Assembly (NCBI RefSeq): GCF_002775205.1
Contig: NC_036443.1
Location: forward strand, 12,721,373-12,785,372
Direction: 5' to 3'
DNA length: 64,000 bases
Source: Xiphophorus maculatus
Lineage: Eukaryota > Chordata > Actinopteri > Cyprinodontiformes > Poeciliidae
Below the pieces are notes generated by a model, which saw only the letters and a list, made by a program, of their open reading frames with translations, searched no databases and had not been told where the DNA came from. The translations under genes and the position numbers were made by a program. Shown in pieces: positions 28,960 through 40,900 of the stretch (the stretch's first letter is position 1; each line of letters starts with the position of its first letter).

Positions 28960-31900
28960 CTGCATCACAGGGTGCAGGAAAAAAGGGGAGGGGAAGTTTG
29001 GTTACTAATGCAAAAAACAACAACAACAAAAAAACGGGCAAGATACGTCCCAAACGTGTTTGTTTGCACATAAAGGTGCTCGTCTGTGGTCTACGTAGCA
29101 CTGGTAGTTGTTTTCCATTTTTCTACTAATGATCTCCTCTCATCCCTCAGCTACCATCATCATAAATGCAGGGTTGGCCTGAAAGCTAATTCGAGATCTT
29201 AGAGAAGAAGAGATGGCAAATGAGTGCAAAAACGAATATAGCGAATGGATTGCAGCTTTAATAGCAGTTTTCAAACAACTTGCCCCTCCCTGACTACTAA
29301 CAGTAGGGGTGCACTGACTGCTGTTTTCTCACCGATCACAGATTAAAAATCTTTAAAAAGCCTGACCTTCCGATTCCAATTTTGGCCAACACCAATTTTC
29401 TTTTGTCTGAATTGTTGCTAAATATAGCAAGAGTTGGAAACGGTGGGGTGACTATTGATAACTGCAGACGTAAATAACCTGGTGGGTCTGTCAGTCAAAT
29501 GTCTCTCATAGCAGAGCAACAGTAGATTATTTTTAGATTTTTATTGAGGAAGATGGGATCGGTGGATCAGGTCGGCTTCACATGTGAGGATCCACCAATC
29601 ATCTCCCAAAGTTGAGGAAATCAGGGACGATTTTTTGGTGCACCCTTACTTAATAAGGGTATTTTACACCCAATTGAAAGCCCCGCTGATATAGAGGTGC
29701 TTGTAACACTGCAAAATTGATCGCCACTTTTTTGGGATTTAGCATCAGTGTAAAAATGTACATTTCATTTTGAATATAGTTGCTTGAAAATCAGACAAAC
29801 ACAGTCACTATTCAGTCATCCGTGGCCAACTATGATTTATATTATGCATATACAGTATGACACTGCATCATCCAGTCCAAGATATTTCTATTTAATTTAA
29901 CACTAGAAAATTATCTTATAGAATGTTACAACATTTTAAAACTATTTGTTGATGTTACTAATGCTATAGAATAGATCAACAAAGAGTAGTCCATAATTGT
30001 GAAGAACTTAAAAATCAGTGTATTTGTATTGAGGTGCCCTGGAGCTTTTAGAGGATGCCTCCAAAAGTTTGGCTGATATAGACAGTCAAATTTGTACCAA
30101 TTCTTTTTTCCAAAACAGTTCAGCCAGTTTGGACCAAAGGGGGTTGTGAGCATCACTTTTTGTCAACACTGTTTTATGGTTAAGCTTCATGCATTTACAG
30201 TTGTTGATCTAAGCTTGAGAGTTTCTCATTTTGTTAGTCTGGTACTTTCTTTACCTCCTGTTTTCTGCCTCTCCTGGTCGTGAGTTTCTTTGTCTCCTCT
30301 TTGCATTTCAGTCATCCTCACGTTGAGCTGTGGTCCGGTTCGTTGTTCATCTGTTTTCAAGTTTCTGGTTTCTGTGCGTTTAGTTTCTGTTCTGCCGTTT
30401 ACGTGGATTACGTTGCCCCTTTCACCAAACATGTCCATTGCAAACCCACGCAGCTGTTTTTAAAATGAATGTGTGCGTGATAAAAAGAGGTGAAGCGCAG
30501 CATCAATGTCAGCACTACATATAAAATCTGTCGGGAGTCAGAAACAATTATGGTGGGAGGACTCACAGCAGCCATCTTGTTCTTGGCTAAGCAAGTGCTT
30601 CAAATCTGATGATTTCTGAGTTTTATTTTCGGTCAGTGATGGCCCTCATCAAAATGTAATGTTTACTGGTTTTTGCAATTGTTGGCTGCCTGGTGTCGTT
30701 TATAACTTTGTATTTTTGTGTTTCTATGATGTAAAGCACTCTCTTGTATAGCTGAAATGTACTATACAAGACAGAATGTATAGAAATTCAAAACATGCAT
30801 CCTTTGTTTGTTGTACTTCACATATTCTGTTTTTTAACACAGCTTAAAGAAATGGTCTTACTTCTTGTTCGGTTTTTAGTATTTTGTGTTTTGCTTCACT
30901 GAAATGTCTTTGAACAGAAAAGTTTTTCTTATATTTCAAGGGATTTGAGACAAAAAAACAAAACCAATCTCAACATTCGTTCTCTAAATGTTTCTCATGC
31001 AGAAACTGATTTTAAAAAATGATTTAAGAGAATTTTCAATTCAATTGAAAACTACTTTATTGATTAATAAATTTGTTAAATTTAAGTTATTGCACAGTTA
31101 AATAGTAATGTTAGCCTATTTTTGTTTCCTTATTCAAAAAAGGGTTTCCTTTAGCTATGCTTTGTTCAAAAAGTGATTTAATTTCATTTTTTCACATATT
31201 TATCCCTGCCAAAATACTGAGCTTTACAATGGTGGCTTACATGGGACAACAAACCTGTTTCTCTTGGCTAAAATAAAAGCCATTAACAGTGAAAAAAACC
31301 CACAAAAATAATTGATTCATTCCTATTTCAAATGCAAGTTCTGCAACAATGTCCCTCCATTACGGCTTCTAGGACACAGTCACTGCATCACACAGGATCA
31401 CTAATCAAGTCTAAAGCTGAACAATCTTTTGTTGTGAAATATTTCATCTCATTTTGCATCTATTTCTTTTTTTTCTACCTCCATGGGGTTAACTGTGATT
31501 GTGAGGGCCGAGTCGTCCCAGTCCATCTCGTTCTCCTTGCCGCTCTCCTGGTCTCTCATGGAGCGCTGGTGTGCAGCTCGGATGCGGAACACGCCCAGGA
31601 TTATCATGAACACCAGGAAGCTCACACACACCACAATGACAATGGTGGCAGCGCTGGGAACCACTGCAGAGAAAACAGACCGGATCAGAAAGCAGCGGGG
31701 GGAAATTGATAGAAGGATTCCGGTTTAACGCAGGAAGGCGCAAGAACATTTCAAGGACAGCAGCAACCACGGTGTGTCAGAGCTGCACATGAAGGAGCTC
31801 AAGGTGTGTGCGCGTTTTCTTTAAATAGCTTTTCCAGTCTCCCGACAAACTGCTCCACTTTCCCTAACGTGATCCAGATAGGATCTCTGTTCTGGACCGG

Positions 31901-34900
31901 GAGTGTTTGTCAGATACCAGAGACTAGGATACAAGGTCGAGCTCCAAACATGGCCAGTACAGATGTCACAGACTTGAGCTCAAGTGTAATCCTTAAACCA
32001 ACACCATAAAATGAAACTAAAAGGGGAAAAAAACAACTCGTGTTTCACAGACGCCCTACTTTGGCTAAATACGCAGTAATCCATCTGCAGCAGCGCCGGC
32101 CTTTTAACAGACCGGATCATTTCTAGAGCTTTAATTAAACAGATTTGATTTCAACACTTAGCATCAATACCATCTGCCTATTAAAATTGGTAAGATACTT
32201 GTATCTAAAACACAGTTTTATCAGGTTTTGTACAACATAACACAAAGACAGTGTTAGCATGATTAAAACAAGCCAAAAAACATCCAAATGTTCCACAGAT
32301 TTTAGTACCCGAAGCCTGGTGAGCGTTGACCAGGTTGTGACCAGACAGATCGACAGAGGCATGATGGACAGGATTGATGAAGTTGGGCTGCACCATGGCG
32401 TTGTTGGCGTGCTCTACAGGATTGGACGTGTGGATCACATTAACCTAAAGAGAAGGGAGGCCTCGCTTGTAAACTTCTCCTTTCAAACAGGACTTTTTGA
32501 GATGTCAGTAATTCATAAAAACGATGGTGATGTGTTGTCAGGAGTGTTCCTACCTCAACCTTGAAGTCGTTGCTGATGTAGCGACCGTTGAGTTCAGAGC
32601 AGACCAGCTTGAATTTCCTGTCAAAGAGCGCTTCGGTGTGCCAGTTCTTGTAGCGGATGAGGTGCAGGACCTGCTCATAGTTGGCCATAGTGTTCACACC
32701 TGGAAGACACACAGAGAAGCTCAAGTAAATAAACGCGTCATTTCAGTGGAGGCTATCTATCTGTATCTTTCTCTGGTGTTGTATACCAGTTATGACGAGC
32801 CCCAGGTTAGATGAGCTCATCTCCAGGGCGCGCTGCTGCAGCTGAGAGACGTCCACCTCCAGGCTCTCATGCTCGCCGTCCAGCTCATCTCCCACCACAG
32901 ACACTTCACACGAGTCCAAATTGTGCATGATCTCCTCTGACACAACTGTCTCTTGAACTGAAAGAAACCCAGCAAAAAAGAAAAAAAAACAACAACACAT
33001 TAATAAGACCTGATACTGCTATGTTTTAGTTGGGTTTTTAGGTTTCTTTAGAAAATGAATAGCAACAGTCACCTGCTTCTACAAGTAAGAAATGCTGGTC
33101 AGTTGCAATAGCTTGTTTTAGCTGCTTAAACAGGCAATGGTAAATGAGCAACTTGAAATACCTAATCACAAACTGACCATATTGGGAAGAAAGAGAGAAT
33201 CTTCATCAGCACAAACTGAGTGTCTGCGTTGTGTGGCATTAGATGAAGTACTATAATTAGGTAATAGCTGGGACATTAAGGAGAACTAGTGTGGGTTTTG
33301 TATCTGCAGCATCAATTGTTCATCTGAGCTGTGATGCTAAATCTTAAGAAATGTTTATGATGAAAAATGTGTGCAAGATTGTTTTAGGATGGATGTCAAA
33401 CTGAATTTCCTACAGTATTTGAAGCATATTTCACAGTAAAACAAGGCAAAAGCTAGTTATAAATGTTTCTATATTATTTAAGAGTGGCATAAAAGGTAAG
33501 AACCTGCCATCTGATATTAATTTGTCTAGATTCAAAGCCTGAATATGCAGTCTAGCTTTAGTTGCAACAAATTAATTTCTCCGGCAACTACAATTAAATG
33601 ATTTTTAACATCGACTGTGACCTTGTTTGCTGTCCGGTCATGAGAGTCGGGTCAGATTAAAGCAAGTAAGAGCAACAGATCTTGCTAAGCCCCTTTTGTC
33701 CCATATGGCGTGCTGCTCACAACAGCACATTGTACCTTAGTGTGTGTGTGTCGGCTCTGGAGCATGTCTATTGTCCTTCCTCGTCTTAACCCATGTGGAA
33801 GCCCGACAGATGGCACGGCTGGTCACTTACCACGCCCAGAAATAAACAACTTAGCTCTGATTTCGTCTCATTGTGTCTGTACAGTTCCCTCATCCTCCAG
33901 GCAAAGTTATTGCCAGCTACAGGATCTCTACACTGTTATAAATCATTCCTGCAGAGCCTTTCAGCCTTTCAGGTTATTTAATCAAGAAGAAAACATATCA
34001 GCAACAACTGAAAATTAAAGCTCGAACCAAGATATTCACTCCATATAATAAATAAATATACAGACAGCTGAAGTTACACCAACACTCTGGTTAAAAACAT
34101 GTCTGACTGCTTTCTTTTTACTTCGACTAAATATTTTACTAATTTTCTAAACTGTAAGGTCTCTTAAGGTCCAGTGGTCCCTTACCTGTGGGGTCATCGT
34201 CAGTGCCTTCTGCTGCTTCAGACTCTGCGTCGGCCTCCATTTCCCGGGTGATGGTGCTGACAATGCGAAGCTCGGGGAACAGAGTCACGCCTTCCTGGCT
34301 CTCGAATTCAGCGGCGCTGCGGGCGAAGTGGTCAATGCCGCTCAGGCTGATCTTCGGCTCCTCGGGCTGCAGCACCATCACGTAGCCTTCAGCGTCTGGC
34401 ACTGCCACGCAGGCGTCCTCGTTCAAACACCTGGCGAAGAGTTGACAAATACCCTAAAATCACGGTCGTAAATGAAAGAGTCCCTGTTCTCTAATTTAGT
34501 GTACATGCTGTCCACTCACAGGCTTCTGAGATAAATTACGTTTTGCTTCTGTTACTTACTTGACAGTGGTGGAGATGCGAAGGTGCCTAATGCCTGGGGT
34601 TGGGAACTGGCGGGAGTTTAAGTAGGAGATGTGCTGCATGACTTTGTCAAAGGCGCCGATGTCGTCGCCTTCCACTGTCAGAGAGGACTGGTTGGGGTTA
34701 AAATCAACCTAAGTGAAGGAAATGAAGTAGGAGTTTAAATAACTGAACCCAAAAGTTTATTTATTTACCTAAAACAGATCTTCAAGTGTAAAATCCCTGG
34801 AAGTTGAACCATTACGCCTACGGATTCGCCTTTACAACAATGTGCAGACACATAGTTGTAAAGGTTACTTGTGAGACAATTAAAAATTTATTTAACCCTC

Positions 34901-37900
34901 ATCAGTCTGCTTTTCAGCATCATTAAACCCTTCTAGTCACTTCCTTCTTTTATAATTCACATAGAAAGGCATCTTGTGACAGAAGAACAGCCTTCAGTGT
35001 GGAAGTTGTTACTAATAGAAGAAGACCTGCTTCTTAGCTGTGTCAATTACAGTTGTGGTGCTTAAAATAGTGTCAGAGGAAGCACAAACATGTACAAAGT
35101 TCTTTAAAGGGAAACAATTTTCAAAGTGTTTGTCATTTATTCATGCTGCAAAATGTGGAAGAGAGCAAGACTTTTGGCAGATAACAGGAAGGCTGAACAG
35201 AGTACAGGAGAGGGGAATGGTTTTATCATTTTGACAAGTCAATCTCTGGATTATAAGGCTCCATATTCTCTAGAGCAGTGGTTCTCAAATGGGGGTACGT
35301 GTACCCCTGGGGGTACGTGGAGGTACTGCAGGGGGTACGTGAAGCTTTTCAAAATATCTTTAAAAACTCAGTAGGCTCCTCATAATAAGTCTTGGGAAAA
35401 ATTATTTTGTAAAAAGTTCAATAAAATATAAATGTGTGTTCATCCACTGAAATTTATATTCAGTATTTAGTTTCAATATCCTTTAAAATAAAACGGTTTG
35501 ACTGGTTTTATACATTCCTGGTGGTCACCGTCTTCTGTTTTTCTTTTTTGATTAACCATGCAATGTTTGCAATATGGATGTATTTGTCAGGTTCACTGAT
35601 ATAAGTTGTTTGGCTTTAATAAATCAGACAGTGATTTTACAGCACTGTACCTCTTTTTAATTCCAAAAATGTTTTGCCCGTGTCAGGGGGTACTTGACTA
35701 AAAATATATTCTTAAGGGGGTACATCACTGAAAAAAGTTTGAGAACCACTGCTCTAGAGAATATACTGTGGTTGTAATGTTAGCCACGCCAAACAAGTTG
35801 AGGCCATTTTTCACATTTTCAAATTTTAACATCACAATTATATTTGTTTTTGCTCTGAAAATTCTTGTGTAAGTCCTATTTGCAGTGATCGCTCTCTCAC
35901 AAAGTAAGGGTTTACCTCTGCTCTGCTCACAGCAGTTCTGGTATCTTCCTGTATTATATTCTAACAAATTACATATACTATGTAAGATATTACAAAAAAA
36001 TAAATAAATCAGTGCGGTGGGCAAAAAAAGTCATTACAAAATAAAACAGCTACGATCCGTGTGGTATGTCTTTAAAAGCAACTGACCAGCCTGCACGAGC
36101 CACTCTGCTCCCTCACCTTCACCGCTGAAGCTACTTCCTCAGGCAGCTGCACATCCAGGCCTTCTTTGCAGGTGTACAAACAGTCGATCACCTTCTTGTT
36201 CTCCAGCTTGCCGGAGCGGATGATCAGGCCTGCAAGGTTTCCTCGGAAAAACTGAGCCATTCGGGCATTCCCGCCTGGTTCAGAAAGTAACAACACGAAA
36301 ATAAGTGAGTTACTAAAGAGGGGATTTCAATGTTTCAGAGCTGACTATGGAAGCGTGCTGTCTCAATGAGCAAAGCTGGCATGAATGAAGTTCATGCAAG
36401 TTAGTATATGCCCCCCTTAAAGGCCCGAGGCCTGGAGGATGAGACAGGCAGATGATGGATGAGCTTATGTATGCCTTCAGCACATGCAACATTTAAATCA
36501 ATGAAGTGGAGCTACGAAAGTACTGTGGATAAAGATATTACAACAAAAAGACATAAAGGAGAGGAAAATAAAAATAAAATTATCTGCTTTTCTCAGCAAA
36601 TCGTGACAAACGACGGAACTTCAAGACGGAAAAATGTTGATATTGACAAATATAATATATAATACTGAACTTTAATTACTGCAGCGTTAGCCCCAAACCG
36701 TACATCCCAAGGTCAAACGAACCTTCAGCCATGTGTGTATTTTTAGTCAACTGCAGGTTTGTTATCTGATATGGAGGAGTTTCGACAAGGTCACACTTGA
36801 CGGTATGGACGAAAACACGCAGTCAGATCAGAGTTGTTTTTGTGCTCTTTATGTTTCTATTTCTGTTCTGCTGGAGACAGAGTATTGGCTGAAATAGAGG
36901 ACAAACCTCCTGACTGCTGAAGATCTAAATAAATCATTAAAAAGGTGGTGAAGAAAATGAAAAAAAAAAACCCATAACAGGTAGGATGGCATCACAAAAC
37001 TTATACACAGCCCATCATGCTGTAAAGAGGGTCGATAAACAAGCAAACAACAATCTTTGCATCTAGAATGTTCCTGTCATTCTAGTTAAAATGGCGTGAA
37101 GATGCAGTTAAGCTGTTAGCATGGCGGGACGTTCTGGACACATGGACATGTCTGAGGAGGAAGGGAAAGACTTAAGCAACCTGAGGTGGTCTCAGGGCCC
37201 GCCTCAGTGTCATTGTCATGTCCCGAGTTTTCTGTAATTGGACGGAAAACGAGAGAGCAGGGAAAGAGAGAGGAAGGAAGGTTGAGGATTTTTGCAGGAG
37301 AGACTACAGATGCTACAGAATAAAAAGATCATGCCGCATCAGTAGAGATTCCCAGGAAGAGTAAAAACAACATTTAGTGACTAAACAAAACGCAAAACAG
37401 ACTGTAAAGAGTACTGCTAGATATTTTTTATTTATTTCATCATCATTCAGTGCTTTCTGAAAGTATTCACACCTCTTGAACTGAAATTGAATTCAAAATT
37501 CTATTTATATCATAGTATTATGTTAGATAAATTTGTCTGTTTCACTCTATGTAAACCAGGATCTTCAATGACTGTCACTGATAGACACAGAGGTGTATCT
37601 CCTGGACAGTGGGTCTACAGGATTGTGTTGGAAACCTCTGAAATAAACTGTGAATGCTTATTAAATAACTTGAAGGGAATCAGAGTGTCTACCTTGCCAG
37701 CAGGCGCCAACTGTGAGCTGAGTCTCGATCTTAGAGGGGTGCAGTGGGTAGTCCTCTGTGACCATGAAGGGCTCGAAGGCCGTCCCATCCACAAACAGAG
37801 AAACAGTGGGGAACTCCACATTGAGCACATAATGATGCCACTCTTTGTCACACACCTGTAAACATGGCAGTAAAAAATAATAATAAAAGAGTTGAAAAGC

Positions 37901-40900
37901 TGTACGAGCACAAACAGGGCTCGGTTTGAGAAGTGCCGGCTGACCTGGTCGAGTTTCCAGTGGAACTCTGCTGGTTTGTAGTTCTCCGCCTCGGACGGAT
38001 CCTGGCGGAGGAGAAGGATTAGCCTGCAGTTGTGAACGTAGAGGGAGTAGTGATGTCTGTTCATATCTGCAGGTAGGAAGAAAGAGGAAACGATCAGGTT
38101 TAGACCCTACTCTTCATTTAATCTCCTGAAAATGTGACATCTTAAATTAATAATAATTTTAAAAAACTAACATTACTTTGTTCTCATTAGAGCACCAAGA
38201 TTTAACGTGTGGTGACCCATAAGAGCAGGATTCATGCTTTCGTGACTCGGTGCTAAAGAGAGGTCACGGATGGTGCGCTGACATCACGAGCCTCAGAGTG
38301 TCCTGTCCGGGACGCAGCCGTTCTGATGTAATCCTTCTTATATAAGCAGTCGAACCGAAGCTGACGAGCCGCCACGGCCGCCTGCTCACTGATCACACCA
38401 GAGACTTTACAGAAAATAAGATCAAGGCAGCCTGTGACTGATCATATAGTCTCTAAAATAAAAGGAAGCGCAGTCAGTGAGCAGAGGTGAGTGAGGGCTT
38501 GCACACTCCAGTTGGCGCAACACAAACACTGATTATAACTGTGGCGCAAGTCTGAGCCAGAGATACGATGGCTATTTTAATCCCATGAACTAGCAGACCA
38601 AGTGTGTGGCGGTAATGAGATGCCGAGGGAACTTGTCACAGGTTTGACCTCAGATACTCAGCTTTCAGATGCACTGACCTAAAGAGGAACGATCTAGAGT
38701 CAGCTAGATCAGGTCTGAACCTTCAGAGACACATAAAGATAATTACAACGTTGGCCTTCTATCACCTGAAGAACAACGCTGACTTTTGTTAATCTGATCA
38801 GAGCGATGCCGTTTTTCTGCAGCGTATCAGATTATCATAGACCTCTACCTGTTTTGTCTGAGTTGCAGAGGATCGTCTCCTTTTCGTGGGAGCCGGGTCC
38901 GTGCCTCATCCACACAGAGATGGTGAAGGGCTCCTTCAGGTTGGTGTTCACCAAACCATCGGGCACCTTGATGGCCTGGGTGCCGTTGAACTCAAACACC
39001 TGGTCACTATCGTGTCCATTATCAGTGGGCAGTCCCACCGTCCAGTTGGCAGAGCTGCTCGGAGCAGGAAGGAGCTCCACGGTGCCGGAGCTGGCTCCTA
39101 AGATACGATGACGGCAGAAGCAGATTTACGTATCTACACTGGATTCTGTTTTGTGTACTTATGCTTTAACTTGAAAACATGCAACTTTAACATGTTATGG
39201 TTCCTGTTTTTATAAGGGAACAGATGGAAAGGCAGATTAAATGAGTGATAGAGGTGAAAAACAATGCCTAACAAAAATATTCACCCCCTAAACTCTGTTT
39301 GCATGTTGTCACATGACTACAGTGTATTTTATGTGCTTGCTCAACACAAAATTTTACGCAACTGTAAAGAGGAGGGAAAGGAAACATGGCTCTCACCATT
39401 TCTGAAATGAAAATCTGGGGGAAAAAAAGACATACATATGTATTCTACCTTCCTCAATGATCATCTTTCTCTGTAATTATTCTGCAAGTCTTGTTGGGTA
39501 TCCCTGGCAACTGAATGTGAGTCACTCTCATCTGATCAGATCTTTGCCCTTTTCCCCAAATCGACACTGAGCAATGAACTGATATAATTGGTTTCTGGGT
39601 CTTCTAGGATAGATTGTGAAATATGTTTTATTCTCATCTTGGTGGAAAAAGACGTGCCCTGCACTTTGGAATAGCTAATTAGGTGACTTTGGAAGGAAAC
39701 TGGATTTATTTTATTGAGACTACAGGAGGGCAACATATTCTACTCTCATTTTTGCATAATTTTCTTTCCACCTCACAACTCTGCGTTTGTAAAATGTAGA
39801 AAAGCCCAAGAAAAAGAAGTCCAGCTTTGAGTGCAAATTATTAACATTTCCAACGGAGCGTTAATTTATTTACCACACAGCTTGTGCAGTGACTTCTCAG
39901 AGTACGTGTCACGGTCACAGCCCTTTCCGATGTGGTTGGTTTCCAGTTCAATACTGGCCCGGATGGAGGTGATGGGCACATCGCAGGTCTCCAGGTGCAT
40001 GCTGGGGAAAAGAGCCAGGCTACCGGTGCCCGGTTCATACTCAGTCCTCTTATTGAAGCCTGAAAACCAAGAGAAAAGGAGAATTGAGAGATTAAAGGAG
40101 TGATAATCTGTGTAGAGTTGTAAAATAGTATGGAAAGTGTGACTTTCATACCTTGCCAGCTGGGTCTGCAGGTGGGCTTTATGCTGATTTTGACCAACAC
40201 ATCTTCAGAAGCTCGGTTCTTCCCGCAGTCGTAGGCGGTCACGGTCAACTTGTACATGTGCTCTTTGCCGTAGCTCAGCTTCTCAGTGTTCTTAATAAAG
40301 CCTGATAAGGCAACAACAAAGGGGAATAAAACTCAAGTTTCGACCATTTTTCTGATGAAACTGACATTTTTCTAAACTATAAAGATGTAACAAATATAAG
40401 ACCCTCGCAAACAGTCCAAAAATAAATCGTTGACGTAAAGGAAGAGAAGAAGATGGATGGCCACCGTTGTTGAGGTGCCATTTTGAACTGTCTTTAGTTC
40501 CTTCTTATCTATTGATTCTTTTGTGTTATTTTTTCAACAAAGAAATACGAGAAACAGACATAATGAGAAAATACCAACCACCCTGGATGATATTTGCAGA
40601 AGGCTGCCATTGCTTGTGCTGAATTTTAAATGAAACCCTTGTGGCGTCAGTTTGTACACAAATCAATGGACACCTTGATCCCTGTCAATACAATCCATTA
40701 TCTCGGCCGCGCGCTGATCCGTTTTCCAAGCGGGGAAAGACAAAGGCACGCTCCTTCAAGGTCCTCACCGTCTTTGTCGATGGTGAAGGGAACATCGGGC
40801 GTGACAATTTCGTAGCTGCAGATTTGGCTGAACTGGAAGGAGCAGTCGGCATCCACCGCCTCCACCTTCAGGATGTTGTCGTATTTCTTCCCCTCGATCA

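Larger units (their letters stand above)
28960..31478 (-). other. clstn1 intron 18
   Basis: This 2.5 kb intron separates the transmembrane exon from the last exon. It carries a hAT-like element at 29304-29648 and a LINE-like 3' tail near 30700-30765. No further coding exon was recognised. Confidence 0.7.
34709..36116 (-). other. clstn1 intron 12, containing a hAT element
   Basis: 1.4 kb intron between exons 12 and 13. Its main content is the 476-bp hAT-type element at 35276-35751. The remainder is AT-rich without recognised features. Confidence 0.7.
36275..37692 (-). other. clstn1 introns 10 and 11 around the microexon
   Basis: This stretch surrounds microexon 37181-37231. The part 37446-37560 resembles the terminus of a Tc1-like element (GAAAGTATTCACACCTCTTG at 37460-37479). 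Nothing else was recognised. Confidence 0.6.

Noticed and set aside
28772-29008. Ser-rich plus-strand frame
   Set aside because: Antisense shadow of the Glu-rich last exon of clstn1.
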